From Thioclava sp. JE_KL1 (GTDB taxonomy: Bacteria > Pseudomonadota > Alphaproteobacteria > Rhodobacterales > Rhodobacteraceae), in NCBI RefSeq assembly GCF_009296265.1, contig NZ_WBJS01000003.1:62001-126000 (forward strand): a stretch of DNA of 64,000 nt. The letters run 5' to 3'. Below the pieces are notes generated by a model, which saw only the letters and a list, made by a program, of their open reading frames with translations, was not told where the DNA came from and did not search any database. The position numbers and the translations under genes were made by a program. This document shows positions 24,971 through 35,524 of this stretch, in pieces; the stretch's first letter is position 1; the number at the start of each line of letters is the position of its first letter.

Positions 24971-26416
24971 ATGTCGGATATCATTGAAATGAACGGGCTG
25001 GACGGCACTCGCAAGAAGATCACCGGCGCGGACCGGGAGGCCCTTGGAGCCGCCCTGCGCGGCAAGGCCCTGATCGAGGGAGATGAGGGCTATGACACCG
25101 CGCGGTCGATCTGGAACGGGATGATCGATCGCAAACCGGGGCTCGTCGTGCATGCGATGGGAGCCAGCGACATTCAGGCCGCGGTCGCCTTTGCCAAGGA
25201 TAAAGGGCTTCGGATGGCCGTTCGGTCCGGCGGCCACCAGATTGCCGGTCTCGCGGTCGAGGACGGCTCGCTGATGCTGGACCTGTCGGGCATGCGCTCG
25301 GTTCACGTCGATCCTGAGGCCGGGACCGTCCGGGCCGAGCCGGGCGCGACACTGGGCGATGTCGATCGCGAGTCGCAGGTGCATGGGCTTGCCGTGCCTG
25401 TCGGCGTGAACTCGACAACCGGGATCGCTGGGCTGACACTTGGTGGTGGCTTCGGCTGGATCACCCGGAAATACGGGATGACGGTCGATAACCTCTTGTC
25501 GGCCGACGTGGTGCTCGCCGATGGGCGCTGCGTCAAGGCGTCGAAGACGGAGCATCCGGACCTTTTCTGGGCGCTGTGCGGCGGGGGCGGGAATTTCGGG
25601 GTGGTGTCCTCCTTCGAATTCCAGGGCCACGCCATCGGCACCGACGTTCTGTCCGGCCTCGTCATCCATCCCTTCGCGGAGGCGGCCACTCTGCTGCCGA
25701 AGTTTCAGGAGATATGCGACAAGGCGCCGGACGAGCTGACGGTCTGGTCGGTCCTGCGCAAGGCGCCTCCCCTGCCCTTCCTGCCGGAAGACTGGCACGG
25801 GCGCGAGGTGCTGATCTTCGCGGCCTGTTACGTCGGCGACATGACCAAGGGCGAAGAGGCGATGCGCGAGCTGCGAGCCCTCGGCACGCCCATTGTCGAT
25901 GTGATCGGCCCGCATCCCTTCACCGGCTGGCAGGCGGCCTTCGATCCGCTGCTGACGCCCGGCGCGCGCAATTACTGGAAGAGCCGGGACTTCCTGAAGC
26001 TCGGCCCCGGCACGATGGAGGCGATACTGGGCGCGGTCGAGGAGCTTCCCGATCCGCAATGCGAGATCTTCATCGCCCATGTCGGCGGCGCGATGGCCCG
26101 CGTCCCGTCCGACGCGACCGCCTATCCGCAGCGCGACAGCCACTTCACCATGAACGTTCACACCCGCTGGGACGACGCGGCTAAGGACAAGGCCTGCATC
26201 GCGTGGGCGCGCGATCTGTTCAACGCAACGGCAGCGGACGCGGCGCCCAGTGTCTACGTGAACTTCCTGCCAGCGGATGACGCGGATCGCCTTGCCGAGG
26301 CCTATGGCGGCAACCTCAACCGGCTGCAGGAGATCAAGGCACGCTACGACCCTACGAACCTCTTCCGGGTCAATCACAACATCCAGCCGCAGCGTGTGCA
26401 GCAGGCCGCGCAATGA
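24971..26416 (+). CDS. FAD-linked oxidase, berberine-bridge type
   Basis: 481 residues. The FAD_binding_4 domain (45-215) includes RSGGHQIAG, where the His is the usual covalent FAD attachment site. In the second attachment region, GLAVPVGVNSTTGIAGLTLGGGFGW, the Cys of bicovalent relatives is Val, so a single covalent link is expected. The C-terminal BBE segment ends YDPTNLFRVNHNIQP. Substrates in this family range from sugars to alkaloids and lignols; none can be assigned here. GGGAGAAAGAC precedes the ATG. The haemoglobin gene follows by 77 bases in the same direction. Confidence 0.88.
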   Translation: MSDIIEMNGLDGTRKKITGADREALGAALRGKALIEGDEGYDTARSIWNGMIDRKPGLVVHAMGASDIQAAVAFAKDKGLRMAVRSGGHQIAGLAVEDGSLMLDLSGMRSVHVDPEAGTVRAEPGATLGDVDRESQVHGLAVPVGVNSTTGIAGLTLGGGFGWITRKYGMTVDNLLSADVVLADGRCVKASKTEHPDLFWALCGGGGNFGVVSSFEFQGHAIGTDVLSGLVIHPFAEAATLLPKFQEICDKAPDELTVWSVLRKAPPLPFLPEDWHGREVLIFAACYVGDMTKGEEAMRELRALGTPIVDVIGPHPFTGWQAAFDPLLTPGARNYWKSRDFLKLGPGTMEAILGAVEELPDPQCEIFIAHVGGAMARVPSDATAYPQRDSHFTMNVHTRWDDAAKDKACIAWARDLFNATAADAAPSVYVNFLPADDADRLAEAYGGNLNRLQEIKARYDPTNLFRVNHNIQPQRVQQAAQ

Positions 26417-26493
26417 GCCCTCATCCCGGGCGCGACCCAGCGCCCGGGGTCCAAGCAGCAAACACTTCGGATAGCGAACAAGGAGCAAGAGCG

Positions 26494-26868
26494 ATGGAAC
26501 AGACCCTCTACGACCGGCTGGGCGGAAAGCCCGGGATCAAGGCGCTCGTCGACGATGTCCTCGAGGCGCATATGGTAAACCCCGCAATCAGCGCCCGTTT
26601 CCTGCCATACCGCGAAAGACCGGACGACCTGAACGACGCCAAGGCCCAACTCTGCGCTTTCTTCGGCGCAGGCAGTGGCGGCCCCGAGCAATATACCGGG
26701 CGTGACATGGTGGCGGCGCATCGCGGCATGAATATCAGCACCGGCGAATACATGGCCGCAATCGATGACATCATGTCGGTCCTCGCCGCGCATGAGATCG
26801 ACGAGATGACCCGCAAGGACGTGCTGATGATCGGCTATTCTCTCAAGGGCGACATTACGAACCAATGA
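26494..26868 (+). CDS. Truncated haemoglobin, group I
   Basis: 124 residues. It opens with TLYDRLGGKPGIKALVDDVL, the hallmark of TrHb1, and the proximal haem ligand is H76 in DMVAAHRGMNI. The B10/E-helix region reads FLPYRERPDDLNDAKAQLCAFFGAGSGGP. Such proteins bind O2 and NO and often help in NO detoxification or redox sensing. I chose ATG 26494 because AAGGAG lies 8 bases before it; the longer frame reads into the intergenic DNA. It may be co-transcribed with the FAD oxidase. Confidence 0.88.
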   Translation: MEQTLYDRLGGKPGIKALVDDVLEAHMVNPAISARFLPYRERPDDLNDAKAQLCAFFGAGSGGPEQYTGRDMVAAHRGMNISTGEYMAAIDDIMSVLAAHEIDEMTRKDVLMIGYSLKGDITNQ

Positions 26869-27431
26869 ACGTGTCGGACGGGGTGGCTGTGTCGTCAATA
26901 TTCGGACGCAGCTATGGGAACCTCGTTGCCTCTTACGCTCCGGTTAGTCGGCACTGACACTCGGAGTGCCAAGCTCAGGCGACCAATACCTCGAAGTATT
27001 GGTATTTCGACTCCAATTCGACTGACACCTTCTGGCTGGCCGGAGCTCATCTCGAGATGAGCTAAGAACACTTGGTGAACGCAGCTAAGCCAAACCCTCT
27101 GTCAAGCCGAGCGGTTTTTCGGCTCGATAGCGTGATCGGACTACCGAAAATACCTTGCCGCGCCGAAATCGAGCACCTATCCGCAGGACATCCAACTGTG
27201 GCAAGAACCACGGGACCACGCCGGAAAGCCTTAACGAATTCAGTACCTTAAGACTGAAGTCAATACAGTTCCGTTCCCTACCGCCGGGGCCAAATCTCTC
27301 GCAGGAGACTGACTTCAAAGAGAACAGCCCAGAGTTCGCTCCGGGCTTTCTTTTTTCACTTCCCGAAGGCACAAACGCGGCACGCTCCGAGGCACATTTG
27401 CGGCACGGAGCGACGGAGTCGCGCCGGTGGC
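26869..27431. other. Gene-free structured interval
   Basis: About 560 bases without a supported reading frame, lower in GC than the neighbours. It contains four dyads: 26950-26970 (GGCACT/AGTGCC), 26983-27002 (CCAATAC/GTATTGG), the perfect 20-bp palindrome 27044-27063, and 27105-27124 (AGCCGA/TCGGCT). A strong plus-strand terminator ends it at 27326-27357. This could be a long 3' untranslated region of the haemoglobin gene or an unannotated RNA. I could not match it to tmRNA, RNase P RNA, 6S or SRP RNA. Confidence 0.45.
27326..27357 (+). terminator. Rho-independent terminator with UUCG tetraloop
   Basis: AGCCCAGAG (27326-27334) pairs with CTCCGGGCT (27339-27347) with one A-C mismatch around a TTCG loop, followed by TTCTTTTTT. 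This is a strong plus-strand intrinsic terminator although the nearest plus-strand gene stops 460 bases before it. Confidence 0.88.
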
Positions 27432-27866
27432 TTACTTTGCGTCGCGCGCCGATTGCACCGCCTGCATCCGCTCGGGCCATGTCGAACGGATGAAGCCCAG
27501 GATATCGAGGATCTGCGCGTCGCTCAGCGTTCCACCGAAACCGGGCATCCCGCTCGGGAAGTCGGCAACCCCGCGCGCGGCCAGCGCAGCCGCACCGCCC
27601 TGCTTGACGTAATCGAACAGCAACGCGGTCTCGTGGTGCCAAGTGTGCCCGCTCGCATCATGCGGCGGGGCGGGCAGGACGCCATCGGGTCCCGCCTCGC
27701 GCCAATCGGGCTGACCTTCGAGTTGCGCGCCATGACAGCTCGCGCAGTTCTGCGCATAGAGATCCTTGCCCGCCGCGATATCGCGCCCGTCGAGCAGGCT
27801 GACGGCGTGCGCGCCCCCTGCCCCGAGCACGACCACGACAGCCAGACCTACGGCTTCAATTCGCAT
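27432..27866 (-). CDS. Periplasmic mono-haem cytochrome c
   Basis: 144 residues. The N-terminal hydrophobic segment (AVGLAVVVVLGAGGAHA) is a signal peptide. A single haem site CASCH follows GKDLYAQN, and the distal Met is probably in FPSGMPGFGGTLSDAQILDILGFIRSTWP, the class I ending. The gene is last in the copper operon, 6 bases after the cytochrome c'-like gene. It probably passes electrons to or from the multicopper oxidase, by inference from context. Confidence 0.87.
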   Translation of the reverse strand: MRIEAVGLAVVVVLGAGGAHAVSLLDGRDIAAGKDLYAQNCASCHGAQLEGQPDWREAGPDGVLPAPPHDASGHTWHHETALLFDYVKQGGAAALAARGVADFPSGMPGFGGTLSDAQILDILGFIRSTWPERMQAVQSARDAK

Positions 27867-27872
27867 CGCCGC

Positions 27873-28310
27873 TTACTCCCGATACTCGTCGTGGCACTCC
27901 TTGCAGGTCACCCCGAGCTTGACGAGAGCAGGTCCAAGCGCCTGCCGGGACTCGATCGGCTCCGAGAGCGAGCTGGCCGCTTCCTCCAGCGCCTGCGCCT
28001 GACCGCGGAAGTCATGGAATTCGTCCCAGATCGACGGATGGGCCTCGGATTTCGGGTCCTGCGCCTCGGGCTCGAAAAGCACCGGAATCTGCCCGGCCTC
28101 CGCCTCGATCCGGGTGATCGCGCGACGGACCTTCTCGGCTTCGAAGTCTCTCTCCCCCTTCGCCATCGTGCTCAGAAGCTTCATCTCGGTCCCGAGCCGC
28201 TTCATGCCTTCCATCCGTGCGAGAACCTGCGGATCCTCCACCCCGCCATGCGCGAACGCCATCGGCGCCCAGCCGAGCAGGAACAGGGTCGTCATCAGGG
28301 GGTGTTTCAT
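27873..28310 (-). CDS. Cytochrome c'-like periplasmic protein
   Basis: 145 residues from ATG 28310 (AGGAG before it). After a signal peptide ending AFA it is helical, with one C-terminal haem motif CKECH near the end (LGVTCKECHDEYRE), the layout of cytochrome c' (four-helix bundle). The first mature residues AHGGVEDPQVLARMEGMKRLGTEMKLL fit helix 1. Cytochromes c' bind NO or move electrons; here the surrounding copper genes suggest a redox role with the oxidase upstream. Confidence 0.82.
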   Translation of the reverse strand: MKHPLMTTLFLLGWAPMAFAHGGVEDPQVLARMEGMKRLGTEMKLLSTMAKGERDFEAEKVRRAITRIEAEAGQIPVLFEPEAQDPKSEAHPSIWDEFHDFRGQAQALEEAASSLSEPIESRQALGPALVKLGVTCKECHDEYRE

Positions 28311-28332
28311 AGTCACTCCTTTCAACGTCATC

Positions 28333-29703
28333 TCAGGTCACCTCGATCCAGGACGACATGCCCGCCGCCGCATGGGCGAGCATGTGACAGTGCAAAAGCC
28401 ATTTGCCCTGATTGTCGGCAGTGAACGCGACCTCGTGACTGCGTCCGGCAAAGGTCAGCACCGTGTCGCGCATCGGGCCGAGGCTTCCATCCTCGAGCAC
28501 CTCGCGGAAATGCATTCCGTGCAGGTGCATCGCATGCGGGAACGCGGTGTCGTTGACGAAGCGCAGCCGCACCGGCTCGCCCTTGGACAGCCGCGCAAAC
28601 GGCGCATCCCCCGGCCCTGCCTTGCCGCCGAGCGTCCAGAAATTGCCGCTCTGCATCAGCCCCTGCATCTGGCTGCGCGACATCCGGCCCATCGCGCCGC
28701 CTTCGATCTTCATCTCCAGCGGGCGGGCCTGCGTCAGATCGGGCGGGGCCATGTTCGGATTGGGCGGCAAAGGCGCAGGCGCGTCACGCCGCGAGCGGCT
28801 TGCGTCACCCGAAATCTCGAACGCGACCTGGCTGTGCCATTGGTCGTCATTGCCCAAACGTTCGATCGCCGCCTGAGCCCCGTCTCCGGTCACATCGACG
28901 ATCAGATCGACGCGCTGCGCGGGCGCGAGGACCAGTTCCTCGGGAATGGCCTCCGGCGCGGGCAGCGGCATCCCGTCCAGCGCCACCTGCCAGCCTGAGA
29001 GCCCGGTCAGACGCAGCACGAAAATCCGCGCATTGGCGGCGTTGATCAGGCGCAGGCGCAAGCGCTCGTGGCGCTTGGCCTTCAGGGTCAGCGCATAGTG
29101 CCCGTTGGTTCCGACCAGATTGCCGAAGCGCCCACCGTGGCTGAGGTCCATCGGATGGGTGAAATCCGGCTCCAGCTGCGCAGTCTCGGGGTCGAGCAGC
29201 CAATCGTCGAGCAACAGCACCTCGTCGCGATCGACATCCGGGGCGTCCGGCTCCTCGATGATCAGCGCACCGGAGAGGCCGCGCGCGACCTGCTCCATCG
29301 AATTCGTATGCGCGTGATACCAATAGGTACCCGCGTCCGGCGCGACGAAACCATAGTCGAAGGTCTGGCCGGGCGGCACGGCGTCCTGCGTCAGCCCCGC
29401 CACGCCATCCATCGCATTGTCGATGCGGATGCCGTGCCAATGCACCGAGCTTGGCACATCGAGCTTGTTGACAAAGCGCCGTTGCAGGCGCGCGCCCTGC
29501 GGCACCCGCAACTGCGGCCCCGGCAGCGTGCCGTCATAGGACCAGACCTCGGTCTGCGGATAGCCCTCGGGGGCGACCTGGGCCATGGCGCGCTGCGCGG
29601 TCAGCGGAGTCGCGGCGGTTGCCGCGCTACCCATGCGCGCCGTAAGCGCCGTGGCCCCCATTCCGGCAAGGACCGCGCGGCGGGTCAGTTGGAAATTCTG
29701 CAT
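28333..29703 (-). CDS. Tat-exported multicopper oxidase
   Basis: 456 residues from ATG 29703, one base after the preceding cytochrome stop (TGAGATG). The twin-arginine signal is LTRRAVLAGMGATAL. All four copper-binding motifs are present: HWHGIRID, WYHAHTN, FPHAMHLHGMHF and LLHCHMLAHAAAGM, the last supplying the Cys and His of the blue type 1 site. A Met-containing stretch near 380-400 (MGRMSRSQMQGLMQSG) may bind Cu(I) as in CueO. The enzyme likely oxidises Cu(I) or small organics in the periplasm and reduces O2. Context with CueR and a Cu-ATPase favours copper defence. Confidence 0.92.
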   Translation of the reverse strand: MQNFQLTRRAVLAGMGATALTARMGSAATAATPLTAQRAMAQVAPEGYPQTEVWSYDGTLPGPQLRVPQGARLQRRFVNKLDVPSSVHWHGIRIDNAMDGVAGLTQDAVPPGQTFDYGFVAPDAGTYWYHAHTNSMEQVARGLSGALIIEEPDAPDVDRDEVLLLDDWLLDPETAQLEPDFTHPMDLSHGGRFGNLVGTNGHYALTLKAKRHERLRLRLINAANARIFVLRLTGLSGWQVALDGMPLPAPEAIPEELVLAPAQRVDLIVDVTGDGAQAAIERLGNDDQWHSQVAFEISGDASRSRRDAPAPLPPNPNMAPPDLTQARPLEMKIEGGAMGRMSRSQMQGLMQSGNFWTLGGKAGPGDAPFARLSKGEPVRLRFVNDTAFPHAMHLHGMHFREVLEDGSLGPMRDTVLTFAGRSHEVAFTADNQGKWLLHCHMLAHAAAGMSSWIEVT

Positions 29704-29704
29704 C

Positions 29705-30139
29705 TCACTCGATCCCGTTCGCGCGCTGCAATTCGCGCACGTAAGTGACGATATTGGCGACATCGCCACGGGTCAGACCCTCCTGCGGGGGCATGTTGCC
29801 GAACTTCCAGTGATGCGCGCGCACGCCCGCCTGAACGGCGGCCTGGAAGGCCATGTCGCCGTGATGGGACGGCTCGTAGATCTTGTGAACAAGCGGCGGG
29901 CCGAAGCCCATCTTGCCGGTGGCATTCGCGCCGTGACAGGCCGCACAGGTCGCGTCGAAAGCGCGTTTACCCATCTGGGCCTGTTCGGTCAGGGAGGTCG
30001 GCAAGGTCACGGCGACGAGCGGATCGCCTTTGGCAGGCGTGGCCGCCTCCGCTTCGCTCGCGGTATCGGGTTGCATCACGAGCCAACCGCCGGCGGCGAG
30101 GGCCGCGACGACGGCGGCAGAAAGAATATAGCGTTTCAT
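29705..30139 (-). CDS. Periplasmic mono-haem cytochrome c
   Basis: 144 residues. One N-terminal hydrophobic helix (YILSAAVVAALAAGGWLVM) is signal or anchor. The haem site is CAACH in KRAFDATCAACHGANATGKMGFGPPL, and FGNMPPQEGLTRGDVANIVTYVRELQR carries the distal Met, a class I cytochrome c. It is coupled directly to the multicopper oxidase start, so its partner is probably that enzyme. Confidence 0.88.
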   Translation of the reverse strand: MKRYILSAAVVAALAAGGWLVMQPDTASEAEAATPAKGDPLVAVTLPTSLTEQAQMGKRAFDATCAACHGANATGKMGFGPPLVHKIYEPSHHGDMAFQAAVQAGVRAHHWKFGNMPPQEGLTRGDVANIVTYVRELQRANGIE

Positions 30140-30219
30140 GGAGTATCCTGTTCGATCATGCGCCCGGGCTCGGGACGCGACAGACGAGCCCCCTCAGGGG
30201 CCAGCGACGGTGTGATCGA

Positions 30220-30561
30220 TCAGATACGCGGTGGCGGAAGGTCGAGCTGCGGCTCATGCGCCAATGGCGCGGGCGTCTCCGCAGGCAGGAGCGTCACGGA
30301 CAGGTCAGCCCGGCTCAGCGAGAATTCCGGCGCGAAGTCCAGCGTGGCCGAGACCATCATCTGCGCATGGGGGCAGGATTGGTCCGGCGTCGAGCCCGCA
30401 TCGTGATGGCTGTCGGGACAGGCGGCACAATCGCTGACGGTGATTGCGTCCATCGCATCCATCGCACGCGCATGGGTCATCGCGGCAGCGGGTGCGCCCA
30501 ACTGCGAAAGACCGATCAAACAGACCAGCCCGATGACGACGATATGCAGCGCTTTGCGCAT
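30220..30561 (-). CDS. Small Cys/His-rich secreted protein of the copper operon
   Basis: 113 residues. A signal peptide ends near AAAM. The middle part CAACPDSHHDAGSTPDQSCPHAQMM holds three Cys, three His and Met, a plausible copper-binding patch, followed by a beta strand and a Pro-rich tail (LPAETPAPLAHEPQLDLPPP). I do not recognise a family; it recalls DUF2946-like proteins of copper loci. It lies between cueR and the cytochrome/oxidase genes on the same strand. Confidence 0.6.
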   Translation of the reverse strand: MRKALHIVVIGLVCLIGLSQLGAPAAAMTHARAMDAMDAITVSDCAACPDSHHDAGSTPDQSCPHAQMMVSATLDFAPEFSLSRADLSVTLLPAETPAPLAHEPQLDLPPPRI

Positions 30562-30612
30562 GGCTCTCCCGGTTTCTCCCTGCCCTCTATGTGGTGGGCT
30601 CTGGCGCGGCTG

Positions 30613-31014
30613 TCAATTCCCGCGCTGCCCCATCAGGTCATCGAGGATCGCACAATCGGGGGCATCGTCGCCATGACATTGCGCGATCAGACGCTGGAGT
30701 TGCGCCTCCAATGCACTGAGAGAGGCGATCTTCTCGCGCACGGCTTCGAGGTTTTGCAGCGCGAGCGCACGCACATCGCGGCTCGCCCGCCCCTCATCGG
30801 CGCTCAAGCTGAGCAGGCGACGGCATTCCTCGAGCGAGAACCCGAGGTGCCGCGCCTGCGCCAGAAGCCGCAACTGCTCCACGCAAGCCTCGGAGAAATC
30901 GCGATAGCCATTCGCGCGCCTGTCCGGCGTGACGAGGCCGATCTCCTCGTAATAGCGGATTGTCTTGACCGGCAGCCCGGTCTGCGTCGCGGCGGTTCCG
31001 ATATTCATCTGCAT
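30613..31014 (-). CDS. cueR: CueR-type copper-responsive MerR regulator
   Basis: 133 residues. The MerR helix-turn-helix is MNIGTAATQTGLPVKTIRYYEEIGLVTPDRRANGYRDFSEACVEQLRLL, followed by the dimerisation helix and a C-terminal metal loop CHGDDAPDCAIL with the two Cys spaced as in CueR for Cu(I), Ag(I) or Au(I). It is first in a minus-strand run ending at 27432. A perfect 17-bp dyad lies before it and a second one before the divergent Cu-ATPase gene. It should activate both by the distortion mechanism of MerR proteins. Confidence 0.92.
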   Translation of the reverse strand: MQMNIGTAATQTGLPVKTIRYYEEIGLVTPDRRANGYRDFSEACVEQLRLLAQARHLGFSLEECRRLLSLSADEGRASRDVRALALQNLEAVREKIASLSALEAQLQRLIAQCHGDDAPDCAILDDLMGQRGN

Positions 31015-31040
31015 AGGCCTCCTGCGCTTGGTATATAAAC

Positions 31041-31057
31041 CTTCCAGTCACTGGAAG
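31041..31057 (-). promoter_or_regulatory. CueR operator/promoter facing cueR and oxidase operon
   Basis: CTTCCAG-TCA-CTGGAAG is a perfect dyad. On the minus strand it sits between a TTGCTT -35 and a TATACC-like -10 with a 19-base spacer, the long spacing diagnostic of MerR-activated promoters. The E. coli copA operator has the same CTTCC..GGAAGG core. Confidence 0.82.
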
Positions 31058-31134
31058 CAAAAGTCACGCTCACGTGAGGGCCGCTGGAACATAGGGACGC
31101 GGGACCGGGTTTAGGAAAAAGATCGGTTATACTC

Positions 31135-31165
31135 TTGACCCTCCAGCAGCTGGAAGCCCTATCTG
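31135..31165 (+). promoter_or_regulatory. CueR operator/promoter facing the Cu-ATPase gene
   Basis: TTGACC at 31135-31140 and TATCTG at 31160-31165 are separated by 19 bases that contain the dyad CTCCAGCAGCTGGAAG (31141-31156), one base away from the 31041 dyad's left arm. This is a typical MerR-family activated promoter. The ATPase start codon is 31 bases downstream. Confidence 0.82.
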
Positions 31166-31195
31166 ATCGGGCGAAGTTGCCGAAAGGATGAACGG

Positions 31196-33661
<2,466 letters not shown>

Positions 33662-33708
33662 CATCGGCGCGCAAAGATGACAGAGTTACGCAAAACTCCG
33701 GAGGACTC

Positions 33709-34428
33709 ATGACACGTTTTCTTAGCATTCTCGCCCTCGTGGCGTTGCCCACCGTCAGCTACGCGCACGGGGATGGCAGCGCGGATGGGAGCGCGCATGA
33801 CATGATGTCGGGCGATCACATGATGATGGACGACGCGGACATGGGCGACCATGAGCATATGGGTAACGAAGAGGACATGCCCGCACATGACGACCACATG
33901 ATGTCCGACGACGCCCATGCCGACGGGCAGATGCCGATGACCTCGACCGCGCAGATGCCCGGACTGCAATCCGGGGACACGGGCGCGATCACCGAGCCGG
34001 GCCAGTCCGCCTTCGCGGCCATTCAGGAGATCGTCGCCTATCTGCTCGCCGATCCCGACACGGATTGGAACCGCGTCAATATCGAGGGCCTGCGCCAGCA
34101 TCTGATCGACATGAACAACGTCACCCTGCGCGCCAAGATCAAAGAGGACGACATCGAAGGTGGCGCGCGCTTCGAGGCGACTTCCGACGACCCCGAGGTC
34201 ACCGCCTCGATCCGCGCGATGGTGCCTGCCCATGTCGCGACGATGAATGGGGTCGAGGGCTGGGAGATGAGCGCCGAGGAAGTCCCCGGCGGCAGCGCGC
34301 TGACCGTGACCGGCGCGGATGCGCAGAAGATCCGCGCGCTCGGTTTCATCGGCATCCTCACCGTCGGCGCGCACCATCAGCCGCATCATCTGGCGATGGC
34401 GAAGGGCGAGATGATGTCGGGGCATTGA
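33709..34428 (+). CDS. Met/His/Asp-rich periplasmic copper-binding protein
   Basis: 239 residues from ATG 33709, which has GGAGG four bases before it. The signal peptide ends at SYA, so the mature protein starts with His. Residues 20-95 are packed with His, Met and Asp (HDMMSGDHMMMDDADMGDHEHM), a typical sponge for Cu(I)/Cu(II). Residues 105-239 form a compact domain (FAAIQEIVAYLLADPDTDWNRVNIEGLRQHLIDMNNVTL) which I cannot name; it ends in further His/Met (GAHHQPHHLAMAKGEMMSGH). It follows the Cu-ATPase by 47 bases and probably accepts exported copper. Confidence 0.78.
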   Translation: MTRFLSILALVALPTVSYAHGDGSADGSAHDMMSGDHMMMDDADMGDHEHMGNEEDMPAHDDHMMSDDAHADGQMPMTSTAQMPGLQSGDTGAITEPGQSAFAAIQEIVAYLLADPDTDWNRVNIEGLRQHLIDMNNVTLRAKIKEDDIEGGARFEATSDDPEVTASIRAMVPAHVATMNGVEGWEMSAEEVPGGSALTVTGADAQKIRALGFIGILTVGAHHQPHHLAMAKGEMMSGH

Positions 34429-34551
34429 GGCCCCGATGTGCCTCGAAAAACTTCATTCGCGAAGGGGCGAAAAGCAGGGGCTCGCCGGTGAAACTCGGCG
34501 GCTCCGACCTTCCGTTTGCGCTCTGAGATGTGAGCTGTAACAGCTTCGGCG

Positions 34552-35517
34552 TCAGAAGTCGGCGACCAGCGGCGCTTTTCCAGCTTTCCCCACGTCCCGA
34601 GACTGTAGGTCCGCCGTGCCGCCAAGGCGCGCGGCTCCCTTGTCGTGACGGATCAGGATGATCGCCGGGTTGCCGATCGCTTCCGCCCGGATCGTCGCGG
34701 CGAGCGCGCCAAGCTGGCAGGTCGCGATCCTCTGACGGTCGGTCGAAATATCCGAGACGATCTCGACCTCGGAGACAGCCGGGACACCCGCCGCGATAAG
34801 GTTCGCCTCGATCACCGGCGCCTGCCGCACACCCATATAAAGCGCGAGCGTCGTGCCCGCGCGCGTGGAAGCACCCCAATCGGGCGTGTCGTCGTCCGCG
34901 CGGCACATGCCGGTGGCGAAGACCACGCGATCGGTGGCGCCGCGTTCCGTCAGCGACCGGCCAAGCGCGGCCCCTGCGGCGGAGGCTGCGGTCACACCGG
35001 GTACGATTTCGACCGGGATGCCGTTGGCGCGCGCGGCGGCAAGCTCTTCGGTGGCCCGCCCGAACATGCACGGATCGCCGCTTTTCAGCCGCACGACCCG
35101 CTTGCCCTGCAGCGCCGCCGCCACGATCACCGCGTCGATCCGCTCCTGCGGCCAGGCACAGGCGCCGACCGCTTTTCCGACATAGACAAGCTCGGCCTCC
35201 CGGCGCGCCAACTCCAGCACCTCCGGATCGACGAGGCGGTCGTAGAAGATGATATCGGCTTGGCTCAGACGCTGAGCCGCCCGAAGCGTCAGCAGATCCC
35301 GCGCACCGGGGCCCGCCCCGACAAGCGCGATCGCGCCCTGTTTCGCGCGATCGGGCGCGGATCGGGTCGGGGTCGTCGCCTTAGGCGAGACGCCTGCCAG
35401 AGCCAGCCGCCAATCGTGGAAAACCTCGCTCATGAAAGCCAGAAGCCCCGGCTTGCGGGCGCGAAGCGCGGCGTCGCTCGGGGCAAAGGGGGATGCGGCA
35501 GAGAGTTTCATGATCAT
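34552..35517 (-). CDS. cobA: Uroporphyrinogen-III C-methyltransferase (SUMT)
   Basis: 321 residues. The N-terminal 60 residues are unrelated to the enzyme core and may be a linker or remnant. The tetrapyrrole methylase domain begins AIALVGAGPGARDLLTLRAAQRLSQADIIFYDRLV and contains RLKSGDPCMFGRATEE and PGVTAASAAGAALGRSLTERG, the SAM and substrate loops of SUMT. It makes precorrin-2, the precursor of sirohaem needed by NirB, which explains its place at the end of the nitrate cluster. AAGGAAG precedes ATG 35517. There is no CysG dehydrogenase/ferrochelatase domain here, so those steps are encoded elsewhere. Confidence 0.9.
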   Translation of the reverse strand: MIMKLSAASPFAPSDAALRARKPGLLAFMSEVFHDWRLALAGVSPKATTPTRSAPDRAKQGAIALVGAGPGARDLLTLRAAQRLSQADIIFYDRLVDPEVLELARREAELVYVGKAVGACAWPQERIDAVIVAAALQGKRVVRLKSGDPCMFGRATEELAAARANGIPVEIVPGVTAASAAGAALGRSLTERGATDRVVFATGMCRADDDTPDWGASTRAGTTLALYMGVRQAPVIEANLIAAGVPAVSEVEIVSDISTDRQRIATCQLGALAATIRAEAIGNPAIILIRHDKGAARLGGTADLQSRDVGKAGKAPLVADF

Positions 35518-35524
35518 CTTCCTT

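Noticed and set aside
24887-26488. 533-residue minus-strand frame
   Set aside because: Antisense to the FAD oxidase gene, which has intact flavin motifs.
27105-27124. Hairpin taken as intrinsic terminator
   Set aside because: The T-run lies in the loop, not after the stem, on the plus strand, and there is none on the minus strand.
26880-27357. tmRNA, RNase P RNA or 6S RNA in the structured gap
   Set aside because: None of the conserved core sequences of these RNAs (tRNA-like ends with CCA, P4 core, or 6S bubble) could be found by eye.
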